DNA from: Clostridia bacterium
GTDB lineage: Bacteria; Bacillota; Clostridia; Acetivibrionales; DSM-27016
Length of the DNA stretch: 64,000 nucleotides
Assembly: GCA_026414765.1 (NCBI GenBank)
Contig: JAOAIJ010000021.1
Location: forward strand, 186,001-250,000
Reading direction: 5' to 3'
Part shown: piece by piece, positions 9,816 through 17,356 of the stretch
Layout of the letters: each line of letters opens with the position of its first letter
Position numbering within the stretch: the first letter of the stretch is position 1
Made by a program: the position numbers and the translations under genes
The notes under the pieces: generated by a model
Databases searched by the model: none
What the model was told of the DNA's origin: nothing
Seen by the model: the letters and a program-made list of their open reading frames with translations, nothing else

Positions 9816-10880
9816 TTAAGCGTTATAATCCTTAATTTCAAAATCCTGAATCTTACTGAATATTATGTAGTCTATCCTGTTAAGAAAAGGCTTAACATTA
9901 TAATTCTTTTTAATTGGAAAATATGATTTTGTTCCAGCAACTCCATTTTCCTTATTGTCATACCAATTCAAGAATGCATCTATTTCAGCAGCAGACATGT
10001 CATACTCTTTTACGATTCCATTTGTCATTGTAATAACAAGGATTGCACGATTACCCTTGTTCGTCGGTGTGACACTTATTACATTAGAATTGGGACTTTC
10101 TCCTCCACTATTTACAGCTGTAACAACATAATAGTACGTTGTATCGTTTGTAACCGTTGTATCAGTATAGTTTGTGGTTGTGCTTGTTCCTATAGTAGTA
10201 AATTGCCCACTCGCTGATAGTGAACGCTTAATATTGTAACTTGTAGCTCCTGTTGATGCTGTCCATGAGAGATCAACTTTTGAGTTGCTGCCAACTGCTG
10301 TAAGGTTTGTGGGTGCATTGGGTGTTTGGATCTGTGATTCCATCATTTCCCACTCTGTAATAATTACATAATTATAGTTCCATGTAGCTGTGACATATAT
10401 TCTATAAAATCTATATGCAGTTGAAGGTGCATTAAACTCGAATGTTTGCCATGTGTTAACTTGATCTGTATTATTTGTTTTACTATATATATCTACCCAA
10501 GTTCCATTTTCTCCGTTTGTTGAGTCATTAGAAGCTTGCAGTTTAAAATCCTTCAGATTTCCTCCATAGCCTGGCGCTCCTGATAATAAATTAAGTTTTG
10601 AAATTTTCTTTGAATTAGTAGCTCCAAAGTCAATGGCAATCCACTGGCTTTGACCTGCATTACTATGCCACCAACCACCTGACGCTGGATCAGCTACAAA
10701 TAATGTGTAATCATTATCCGATGCATGATTTGCGGCTCCGCCTATAGTACTACTTGCGTAATGTGCATATGCTGAATTAGTTAAGTCATTTGCATCATAT
10801 GCGTAAGCATTAATACATAAAAGGGAAAATACCATTACTAAAACTATAGCTGAACTTACTATCTTTTTCAAATTTCTCAT
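9816..10880 (-). CDS. Secreted F5/8 type C plus fibronectin III protein
   Basis: 354 aa. An N-terminal signal peptide (Lys-rich start, hydrophobic core, Ala-Tyr-Ala near residue 27) directs export. Residues about 30-180 form a discoidin/F5-8C (carbohydrate-binding CBM32-like) domain with the WIAIDFG and FRIYVTATWN motifs. Residues about 185-272 form an FnIII domain with the YYYVVTAVN motif. The last 80 residues are a separate region (GNRAILVITMTNG...) of unknown role. No dockerin, SLH or catalytic domain is seen. Start ATG has AGGAGG upstream. It is a monocistronic gene inside the island, divergent from the nitroreductase. Likely a polysaccharide-binding secreted protein; the ligand is unknown. 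Confidence 0.8.
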   Translation of the reverse strand: MRNLKKIVSSAIVLVMVFSLLCINAYAYDANDLTNSAYAHYASSTIGGAANHASDNDYTLFVADPASGGWWHSNAGQSQWIAIDFGATNSKKISKLNLLSGAPGYGGNLKDFKLQASNDSTNGENGTWVDIYSKTNNTDQVNTWQTFEFNAPSTAYRFYRIYVTATWNYNYVIITEWEMMESQIQTPNAPTNLTAVGSNSKVDLSWTASTGATSYNIKRSLSASGQFTTIGTSTTTNYTDTTVTNDTTYYYVVTAVNSGGESPNSNVISVTPTNKGNRAILVITMTNGIVKEYDMSAAEIDAFLNWYDNKENGVAGTKSYFPIKKNYNVKPFLNRIDYIIFSKIQDFEIKDYNA

Positions 10881-11443
10881 TAATTTATCCTCCTTAATTA
10901 TATTAGATTAGATTTTATAGTAAAACATGGAATAAAAAAAGACTGTTATACTGTTCAGAAAAATGTTAGAATTAATTCTTTACAACATATATAATTATAA
11001 GAAAAAGTAGCGAAATATGGCTGAGGAGTTAGCTGTGAATATATGATAAAGAAAACATTCAAAGGGTTAGTACTATTCAGATGACAATCAAAATACTATA
11101 GCCTTTTACAATTAACATTAAACAAATTATTATCATAACTCAATTGTTTATAGCATATTATACAAAATTATAGCAAGTGTACAGTCAATATTAAGATTAA
11201 TGTTTATATTCCTTAATCCCTCGAGTGTACTTTTTTTATTTGCATGATTCAGTATATTTACGTTTTTATGGCATAAATGGTAGAATATAATTAATATATT
11301 TACGTTTACATGTACGAAATAATGGATGTTTGATCTATATTTATGGTTCTCTTGTACTTAATGATTATAAACTTGGCAAAGCTATCATACATAGTATGCA
11401 ATTGGTAATTTTTATGTCATGCAGTAGGAAGGAGTATAAGTAT
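10881..11443. promoter_or_regulatory. Divergent intergenic region with a 13-bp direct repeat
   Basis: This AT-rich region separates the secreted F5/8C gene from the nitroreductase. It holds TATATTTACGTTT twice, at 11253-11265 and 11295-11307, 42 bp apart (about four helical turns). A TATAAT at 11286-11291 lies just before the second copy. The repeats could be operator half sites for the nitroreductase promoter. No coding sequence is supported between 10881 and 11443. Confidence 0.4.
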
Positions 11444-11962
11444 ATGTTTTATGACCTGTTAAGAACCAGAAGAAGTATAAGGAAATTTTCTGATAAAGAA
11501 GTGGAAAAAGAGAAGATTGATACAATTCTAAGGAGTGCGTTGCTGTCTCCGTCGTCAAGATCAAGAAGACCTTGGGAATTCATTGTTGTCACTGACAAGG
11601 AATTACTGCTGAAGCTCTCTCAATGCAGGGAGCATAGCTCATTTTTTTTAGCAGGGGCTCCACTAGGGATAGTTGTGATTGCTGATCCGGAGGCAAGTGA
11701 CGTCTGGATAGAGGACGCGTCCTTATCTTCTATCATCATTCAGCTGTCCGCTCAATCACAGGGGCTGGGTTCATGCTGGATACAGGTGAGGCAAAGATTA
11801 CATAATAATAAAATAGTTGAAGACTATATCAAAGAAATTTTGAGAATACCTGAAAAGTATAGTGTTGAAAACATTATAGCAATAGGCTATCCGGGAGAAA
11901 TTAAGGAGCCTTATGATGAGAAAGAACTGCTTTATGATAAAATTCATTTTAACCGGTATTGA
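11444..11962 (+). CDS. Nitroreductase family protein
   Basis: 172-aa FMN-dependent nitroreductase-fold protein. The N terminus has the RTRRSIRKFSDKEV motif and the SPSSRSRRPWEF segment that binds FMN phosphate; the C-terminal GYPGE motif is present. Such enzymes use NAD(P)H to reduce nitro compounds, quinones or flavin-linked substrates; the substrate here is unknown. I choose ATG 11444 because AAGGAG lies just upstream; an upstream extension to 11330 adds 38 residues unlike the family. The gene stands alone in the island. Confidence 0.82.
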   Translation: MFYDLLRTRRSIRKFSDKEVEKEKIDTILRSALLSPSSRSRRPWEFIVVTDKELLLKLSQCREHSSFFLAGAPLGIVVIADPEASDVWIEDASLSSIIIQLSAQSQGLGSCWIQVRQRLHNNKIVEDYIKEILRIPEKYSVENIIAIGYPGEIKEPYDEKELLYDKIHFNRY

Positions 11963-12200
11963 TGTTACTTTCTGTTAAAGAGATTACACAATGTCCTGAG
12001 CAGAATTTGTAAATACAATAATATGGAAAATAATCCATTATTTGTTGAAATAAGTTTGAAGGAGAAGTATACTAATATTAGGACATGCAGCCTTACGGGA
12101 AAAGATATAACAATATTCGCTGATACTATACCAATTGTTTAAAGTATCCCTTTGTAGTAAAGTATTGTTTTATTTCACTTATAAAACTTGATTTTTTACA
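11963..12200. other. Intergenic sequence with a weak 39-codon ORF
   Basis: An ORF at 12023-12142 (39 codons, starting MENNPLFVEISLKEK) has plausible amino acid composition but no ribosome-binding site, so it may be the remnant of a larger gene. Nothing else is recognisable before the hairpin at 12201. Confidence 0.3.
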
Positions 12201-12235
12201 AGGACTACCTTTGCAGGTAGTCCTATATTTTTGAA
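12201..12235 (+). terminator. Intrinsic terminator-like hairpin
   Basis: Perfect 9-bp stem AGGACTACC (12201-12209) and GGTAGTCCT (12216-12224) with a 6-nt loop, followed by a T-rich stretch. It can end transcripts coming from the nitroreductase side. Confidence 0.65.
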
Positions 12236-12383
12236 TAAGAAAGGCGAAGGTTTTGGAGGAAGATAAGCACAAGTATCCAGAAGAAGAATAACAGGTCAAT
12301 GAGAGTTATTACAGTAAGGAGAAGTATTTATGAATTGCTAAAGAAAGTAAATACTTATATAAAAATCTCAAAGAGCTTATTGA
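12236..12383 (+). pseudogene. Short coding-like debris before second terminator
   Basis: Fragments in different frames read like protein: LEEDKHKYPEEE (near 12255) and, after a stop, IAKESKYLYKNLKELIES running into the hairpin at 12384. The pieces are broken by stops and end within a terminator, so they look like leftovers of decayed genes. No family is recognisable. Confidence 0.25.
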
Positions 12384-12410
12384 GTCCGCTCCTGAAGGCG
12401 GACTTTTTTT
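12384..12410 (+). terminator. Intrinsic terminator
   Basis: Stem GTCCGC (12384-12389) with GCGGAC (12398-12403), 8-nt loop, then seven T. This is a canonical rho-independent terminator, the second within 200 bases and with no intact gene between them. Confidence 0.75.
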
Positions 12411-12609
12411 ATAGTAAGGATTATTTAAAGCAAAAAGGATTGTTCAAAATCAGTTTTGACATTCTTCTACTTCAATGGGTAATAAGAGAATTGGTCTTTG
12501 ATAATTGAAAAATGCGGTATTCTTGGGAATTTCTATTGGTAAGCATAATGGAAAATGTTATCTCATTGTGATAAGATTATAATACATATTGATTGTTGTG
12601 AGGAATAAC

Positions 12610-14163
12610 ATGGCAGATGAATATAAAGTCAATGTATTAAGGCTAGGAAAGAAAGCTTGGAAAGAATGGATACAGATATACAATATGGATAATACTGATC
12701 CCAGCGGAGCAGATTTAAGCAAAGCAGATATCAGTGAAGTGTCGCTCAGAAGGGCAGACCTCAGTGGAGCAGATCTCAGAGATGCATGGATACAGATAAA
12801 CAATATGGAGAGTATTGACCTCAGCGGAGCAGATTTAGCAAAGGCAGACCTCAGTGAAGTGTCGCTCAGAAAGGCAGACCTCAGCAAGGCAAACCTCAGT
12901 GGAGCAGATCTCAAAGATGCAATGCTCTTCATGGCAAACCTAAATGATGGAAAGCTCAATAGAGCAAACCTCAGTGGAGCGAGAATTACAGAAGCAAATC
13001 TAAGTGAAGCAGATTTAAGTAATGCAATAATCATTGGTGCAGATCTTCGCTGGACAAACCTTAGTAAGGCAAACCTCTTTGGGGCAAACCTTGGATGGGC
13101 AAATCTAAGTGAAGCAGATCTCAGTGAAGCAAAGCTTAATGTGGCAAACCTCAGTGGAGCAAAACTCATTAAAGCAAAACTTAACAAGGCACACTTCTGT
13201 GGTGCAGACTTAAGCAGAGCAAATTTAAGAGGGGCAGACCTAAGAGAAACAGATTTCAGCAAAGCAGATCTCAGTGGTGCAGACTTCAGTGGAGCGGACC
13301 TAAGTGGGGCAAAACTTACAAAGGCATATCTCAGCGGTACAAATTTCTGTGATGCAAACCTCAGCAAGGTTGACCTAAGTGAAGAAAACCTGAGCAGAGC
13401 AAACCTAAACGGGGCAGACCTCAGTGGGTCAGACCTAAGCGGGGCAACGCTAAGTTGGGCCGATCTTACAAATGCAGACTGTAGTTTTGCAAACATAAAA
13501 GGGGCAGACCTCAGTTATTGCAGTGTTGTTAAAACTAAATTTGAAAATACTGATATAAGTGGGTGTAGAGTATACGGTATATCTGTCTGGGATGTCGAAA
13601 TGGGAGATAATGTATTATGTAATAATCTTATAATAACTCCGCATAAAGAATTGGAAATCACTGTTGATAATCTTGAAGTAGCACAGTTTATATATCTATT
13701 ACTTAATAATAATAAAATTAGGCATGTAATTGATACCATTACCTCAAAGTTAGTTTTGATACTAGGCAGATTTATAAAGGAGCGCAAGGAAGTACTTGAT
13801 GCTATAAGGGTTGAACTGAGAAACCACAACTATTTGCCTGTTATGTTTGATTTTGATGAATCCATTAATAGGGATGTTAAAGAAACTGTTTTTACCTTAG
13901 CGCATTTATCAAAATTTATTATAGCTGACTTAACTGAACCTAAAAGTATTCCCCTAGAACTGGCAACAATAATACCTGCCTTACCATCAGTACCCGTTGT
14001 TCCCATTATACAGCATGGTTTTGACGAATTTAGTATGTTTAAAAGTTTGAAAAGATACCCATGGGTACTCAAGACAAAGAGGTATAAGGATTGTAATGAA
14101 TTAATCTATTCTATTGATAAAAAAATAATTATTCCAGTAGAGAAAAAACTTAAAAAAGTATAA
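12610..14163 (+). CDS. Pentapeptide-repeat protein with C-terminal TIR-like domain
   Basis: 517 aa. After about 30 residues, the segment to residue about 310 is built of pentapeptide repeats of the A(D/N)LSx type, predicted to fold as a right-handed quadrilateral beta-helix. A second copy of the WIQI/NNME-type segment interrupts the array early. The C-terminal 150 residues contain LVLILGRF, a Lys/Glu-rich helix, LPVMFDFDES, LSKFIIADLTEP and a PSVPVVPIIQ strand, a pattern like Rossmann/TIR-type nucleotide-binding domains often fused to pentapeptide repeats. ATG 12610 follows GAGG at 12599-12602. Function unknown; a sensor-effector (for example defence) role is inference only. Confidence 0.75.
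   Translation: MADEYKVNVLRLGKKAWKEWIQIYNMDNTDPSGADLSKADISEVSLRRADLSGADLRDAWIQINNMESIDLSGADLAKADLSEVSLRKADLSKANLSGADLKDAMLFMANLNDGKLNRANLSGARITEANLSEADLSNAIIIGADLRWTNLSKANLFGANLGWANLSEADLSEAKLNVANLSGAKLIKAKLNKAHFCGADLSRANLRGADLRETDFSKADLSGADFSGADLSGAKLTKAYLSGTNFCDANLSKVDLSEENLSRANLNGADLSGSDLSGATLSWADLTNADCSFANIKGADLSYCSVVKTKFENTDISGCRVYGISVWDVEMGDNVLCNNLIITPHKELEITVDNLEVAQFIYLLLNNNKIRHVIDTITSKLVLILGRFIKERKEVLDAIRVELRNHNYLPVMFDFDESINRDVKETVFTLAHLSKFIIADLTEPKSIPLELATIIPALPSVPVVPIIQHGFDEFSMFKSLKRYPWVLKTKRYKDCNELIYSIDKKIIIPVEKKLKKV
12697..13530 (+). repeat. Tandem 15-bp coding repeats (pentapeptide array)
   Basis: The DNA repeats roughly every 15 bp with a GCAGACCTCAGT-like unit, each unit coding for one pentapeptide. 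It is a protein-coding repeat, not an RNA or CRISPR array. The repetition creates long open frames on the opposite strand as a by-product. Confidence 0.85.
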
Positions 14164-14210
14164 AATAACAAAATACAAATTAAGATGTTAAGATTTTAGT
14201 GAGGAACATA

Positions 14211-14663
14211 ATGAGAAAAAGTCGCTTATTTATAATATTTCTTATACCTTTAGTGAACGAATTTTATATTAAGCGTACCACCTGTTCTGGGGGGCAAAAA
14301 CAATATCTACTGCACCTTCTCGGATAATGATAATAATAATTTCTTTTTGGTTTCTACTATCGATGCAAATAGTTATTTACTCATAAACAAAAGCATTCCA
14401 ATAGATAAAAACAAAGATACGTTGGGAAAAAATATAGTAATCTAACTTACAGACCATTACAGCTAAAAAGCAAGAATAATGAATACCGGGCGGCAATTCC
14501 TGATTATAAGGGAAATAAAACTGATTTTGGCGTTTATAATGCCAAAATTTTTACATTTTCAAAATTATTTTCTTATGAGGGAATTAAATTTGATAGTATG
14601 GACATGTGGGTGGATTATGAATCAGCACATGTATATGTTGAAACAAATAATGATTTGTTATAA
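14211..14663 (+). pseudogene. Frameshifted gene of unknown function
   Basis: An ATG at 14211 behind GAGGAAC opens MRKSRLFIIFLIPLV, like the start of a signal peptide or membrane anchor, but the frame shifts between about 14245 and 14290. A second frame then reads PPVLGGKNNIYCTFSDN and continues to a stop at about 14444. A third frame takes over (NLTYRPLQLKSKNNEYR) and runs to TAA 14661-14663. Joined, the pieces would make a secreted protein of about 145 residues, Asn/Tyr/Lys-rich. At least two frameshifts make it a decayed gene. I do not recognise the family. Confidence 0.5.
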
Positions 14664-14687
14664 TCGCCATTAATTAACAAACAATAA

Positions 14688-14906
14688 ATGGATGAAAATT
14701 ATATTAGAATGATACGATCATGTCCCGAATTTCGTAAATTTGAATGTGGTACTCCTGACGATAGTTTTGTAAACTATTGCTGGGCAAACAGATTCTACGA
14801 AAGGAGCAACCACAATGGAATTGTACCATGCTGGGAAGGGAAAAGGAAAGGAATTAACAAAGCATCAGATAGAATTGAACGAAGCGCATGTTCTTGCAGA
14901 AGATGA
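14688..14906 (+). CDS. Hypothetical ORF, possibly broken
   Basis: 72 codons beginning MDENYIRMIRSCPEF, with several Cys and aromatic residues in the first half and a low-complexity basic tail where it overlaps the next ORF in another frame. There is no clear ribosome-binding site. The first 40 codons look more protein-like than the rest, suggesting a frameshift into the 14815 ORF. No function can be given. Confidence 0.25.
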   Translation: MDENYIRMIRSCPEFRKFECGTPDDSFVNYCWANRFYERSNHNGIVPCWEGKRKGINKASDRIERSACSCRR

Positions 14907-14967
14907 GCTTTTATCCCACTCTATTGCAGGCGGACTTAAAGTACTTAATGCAAGGTTGGCAGAGTAA
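14815..14967 (+). CDS. Hypothetical 50-aa protein or C-terminal fragment
   Basis: 50 codons from ATG 14815, preceded by AAGGAG at 14801-14806 with 8-nt spacing. The peptide is charged and helical (for example KELTKHQIELNEAH). It overlaps the preceding ORF in a different frame. It may be a genuine small gene or the 3' part of a frameshifted one. No family recognised. Confidence 0.3.
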   Translation: MELYHAGKGKGKELTKHQIELNEAHVLAEDELLSHSIAGGLKVLNARLAE

Positions 14968-15361
14968 GTTGACGTGAAGGTCGGAAAGATAATGAGAAAG
15001 ATTTTTAGTGCTTCTTGTTTATATTTATGCACGCTTGGTCTAAATTAATATTATGTAGTAGTATAAAACAATACTTAAGCAGTAATTTTTCTTTAAATTC
15101 TCTGGTTTAGTTCATAATTTTTCATCAGTTATTTTATGGGTAGGGCAATAAGTATATACTAATTAACTGGAGCGGAGGGTATCTTGCTTTTAGTAATTAT
15201 GAACTGATTACTTAAATCATATACGTTTTGACCTAGCCTACCAGATGTAAAGAGCTGTCAAAAGCAATATGGCAGTCAAAGTAACAATTTTATTTACACC
15301 GCATAAAATGATTATGTGGCTGCAAAACCACAATCCACCGTACATTATGGAGGTGAATTTC
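14968..15361. other. Non-coding junction before murA fragment
   Basis: No gene is supported here. An 11-bp inverted repeat (AGTTCATAATT at 15109-15119 and its complement at 15195-15205) brackets about 75 bases of AT-rich sequence. The last bases hold the murA ribosome-binding site GGAGGTGA (about 15349-15356), so the murA upstream region may survive here. Confidence 0.45.
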
Positions 15362-15742
15362 GTGAGCAGAATTATCATAACCGGTGGACAGAAATTGAAA
15401 GGTGAAATACCTGTTGAAGGCTCTAAAAATGCAGTACTTCCAATTTTAGCTGCAACAGTTTTAAACGGGGGTATAAACGTAATTAGAAACTGTCCAAGAT
15501 TAAGAGATGTAGAAATAATGCTGGAAATATTGGAAAAGGTCGGTTGCAAGGTTAACATGGAAGAAAATACTGTAATAGTTGATTCATCTGTTGTTAACAA
15601 TTTCGAAATTCCTGAAGAACTTGCTACTGAAATGAGATCTTCGGTTATTTTTATCGGACCTATGCTTGCGCGCTGTGGAAAAGTGACTATATGCTATCCT
15701 GGTGGTTGTGTTATATTATGGGCACACTTTTCTGTTTATTAG
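15362..15742 (+). pseudogene. murA: Truncated UDP-GlcNAc enolpyruvyl transferase (murA remnant)
   Basis: The GTG start at 15362 behind GGAGGTGA opens a clear MurA N terminus: IITGGQKLKGEIPVEGSKN, then LLEILEKVG-like and EMRSSVIFIGPMLAR segments. Homology stops after the conserved PGGC (15698-15709). The family continues with E-I-G-x-R-P, but here a short unrelated tail (VILWAHFSVY) reaches a stop. Only about 116 of about 420 residues remain, lacking most of both domains, so it cannot be active. Another murA must exist elsewhere, as many Firmicutes have two. The fragment shows that the island and a deletion broke the dcw cluster. Confidence 0.85.
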
Positions 15743-15792
15743 CTTTCAGGTGTGGTATTTTAAGAATATAAATCTGAATAGGAGTACATAAC

Positions 15793-16290
15793 ATGGAATT
15801 GAAAACTAAGGTAGTAGAAAAGATGAAAGAAGAGTTTGGAACTGATCAAAGGCGTATAAATCATGCCCTAAAGGTTTTGAATTTTGCAGAAAGGATAATC
15901 GAAGGTGAGGTGGGTGGTAGAGATAAAAAGGATGTTGTAATTTTGGCCGCAGTCTTGCATGATATTGGTATACGGGAAGCGGAGCGGAAACACAACTCCA
16001 ACTCCGGCAGGTATCAGGAAATAGAAGGTCCTCCGATAGCAAGAAGAATCATGGAGGAGATGGAAGTAGAAGAAAGCATGATTGAGCGCGTATGCTATAT
16101 AGTAGGTGGGCATCATACCAGCTCAAAAAATAATGGCCTGGATTTTCAGATTATATGGGAGGCTGATTTATTAGTAAATATCCAGGAGGAAGAGCTTGAT
16201 AAAACAGTAGAAAATCTCCAGGCAGTGATAGAAAAGAACTTCAAGACAAGTACAGGGAAAAAATTAGCTGAAAAATTGTATTTAGAATAA
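15793..16290 (+). CDS. HD-domain phosphohydrolase
   Basis: 165 aa with the HD-superfamily metal ligands His24, His56-Asp57 (VLHDIGI) and a later GGHH stretch (about residues 107-110), then an EADLLVN motif carrying the distal Asp. Such proteins hydrolyse phosphate esters or nucleotides; the substrate is not predictable. The start ATG follows AGGAG by about 8 nt. It lies directly after the murA break and ends at a hairpin terminator shared with the convergent small gene. Confidence 0.75.
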   Translation: MELKTKVVEKMKEEFGTDQRRINHALKVLNFAERIIEGEVGGRDKKDVVILAAVLHDIGIREAERKHNSNSGRYQEIEGPPIARRIMEEMEVEESMIERVCYIVGGHHTSSKNNGLDFQIIWEADLLVNIQEEELDKTVENLQAVIEKNFKTSTGKKLAEKLYLE

Positions 16291-16323
16291 TAAGAGGAGC
16301 ATAAGCTCCTCTTATACTTTTTA
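16291..16323. terminator. Bidirectional terminator
   Basis: TAAGAGGAGC (16291-16300) pairs with GCTCCTCTTA (16305-16314) around a 4-nt loop, with a T-run on the + strand. It lies between the convergent HD gene and the small membrane protein gene. Confidence 0.75.
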
Positions 16324-16329
16324 CCATTG

Positions 16330-16497
16330 TTATCTGGAACGATGCTCTACAAGGTCAATTGATCCCAGCACAATATGCGCCAGGCCAAAACCAGCTATGC
16401 CCCACGACAGAAACGGTGCTACTGGTTTGAGTGCTATACCGGTTGCTGTTACTACTGTTCCTAACACTGCAGGTACTAAGCCTTCGCGGACTTTCAT
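16330..16497 (-). CDS. Small hydrophobic protein
   Basis: 55 aa starting at ATG 16497, supported by GGGAGG on the minus strand. It has two hydrophobic stretches (VPAVLGTVVTATGIAL and FLSWGIAGFGLAHIVLG) and a charged end. Similar short two-helix proteins are common in clostridia without known function. The longer upstream frame to 16545 lacks a ribosome-binding site. Confidence 0.6.
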   Translation of the reverse strand: MKVREGLVPAVLGTVVTATGIALKPVAPFLSWGIAGFGLAHIVLGSIDLVEHRSR

Positions 16498-16574
16498 AAA
16501 AACAACCTCCCAGAATAATATAGTATTGCAAAAAACGCAACACAATTAGTTTGTATCTTTATCAAGAAAAATAA

Positions 16575-17015
16575 TCATTTCTCTGAGTCAGATTTTTCGA
16601 TTTCCTTTTGTAATTTCTGCATCTCTAATAAATTATTCCTGTGATTAATTGCATTTTTTATCTTATTTACCAGTATCAGCCTATTTATATGATCCAGAGG
16701 CTTGATTATATAGTCATAGATATTATAGCTGAGTATTTGCTCTATTTCTTTGGTATCATCCAAACCTGAGGAAACAATTATAGGGATTTCATTATAAAAT
16801 TTGGTTTTCGAAAACAGCTTTAAAAACTCAAAACCATCCATTACAGGCATTACAAGATCCAGCATAATAAGATCCACATTACGGCTTTCTAAAAGCTCCA
16901 GAGCTTCGCGACCATTTAATGCGGAAATCACATTAAACCTTTCTTTGTATAAATAGTTTCTTAATATTGCATTATCCAATACATTATCATCTGTTACAAG
17001 AATAGTATTTATCAT
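16575..17015 (-). CDS. Stand-alone response regulator (CheY-like)
   Basis: 146 aa. The receiver domain has the acidic pair Asp9-Asp10, phosphoacceptor Asp53 (MLDLVMP), a Ser near 83 and the Lys of IIKPLD. After the receiver (about 120 residues) there is only a short Lys/Glu-rich helical tail, so no DNA-binding output is present. The start has GGAGG 6 nt upstream. No kinase is adjacent. It may act through protein contacts, perhaps with the divergent pilus-like genes, but nothing proves this. Confidence 0.85.
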   Translation of the reverse strand: MINTILVTDDNVLDNAILRNYLYKERFNVISALNGREALELLESRNVDLIMLDLVMPVMDGFEFLKLFSKTKFYNEIPIIVSSGLDDTKEIEQILSYNIYDYIIKPLDHINRLILVNKIKNAINHRNNLLEMQKLQKEIEKSDSEK

Positions 17016-17356
17016 ATCAAACCTCCACGCCGTACGGCAGTTGTATATTAGCTTCCCAAGCTATAGTGTCATGTTTGGAACACTTATTATCTGCAAATAA
17101 AAATTATTCAGGAAAAAATATTTCCTGTAAAGCACATGTGAATAATCCTTAAGTCTGCAGTTTAAGTAATTTTATTGCATACTATTCTTTATTATTCTAC
17201 GCTAAATACAAAAAACCTTTGGGAAAAAAAGGATTTGTTGCGTATTTTGAACTTCCTTAGGCAATATTGACAATAAATGTAAGTGGAGTATATAATTTAC
17301 TTATAATACAGAGAATATTTAGTACTACTATTTTTGTAGAGGGAATTGATAAGGAA
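17016..17356. other. Divergent intergenic region
   Basis: Upstream region of both the response regulator (minus) and the pilus ATPase-like gene (plus). The + strand frame of the ATPase is open back to TTG 17267, but that extension is AT-rich and unlike the family. No clear operator or RNA structure is seen. Confidence 0.4.

Noticed and set aside
12299-12508. 69-codon ORF
   Set aside because: It runs through a perfect intrinsic terminator at 12384-12410 and has no ribosome-binding site that fits.
12558-13496. 312-codon open frame on the minus strand, rich in LRSAPLRFA
   Set aside because: It is the antisense of the pentapeptide-coding repeat; repeated codons keep the reverse frame open. No ribosome-binding site or recognisable protein.
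12697-13530. Regular DNA repeats that could look like a CRISPR array
   Set aside because: The 15-bp units have no unique spacers and lie in one coding frame as pentapeptide repeats. No cas genes nearby.
17267-17356. Longer N terminus for the GspE-like protein
   Set aside because: The added 30 residues are AT-driven, not similar to the family N terminus, and lack a good ribosome-binding site.
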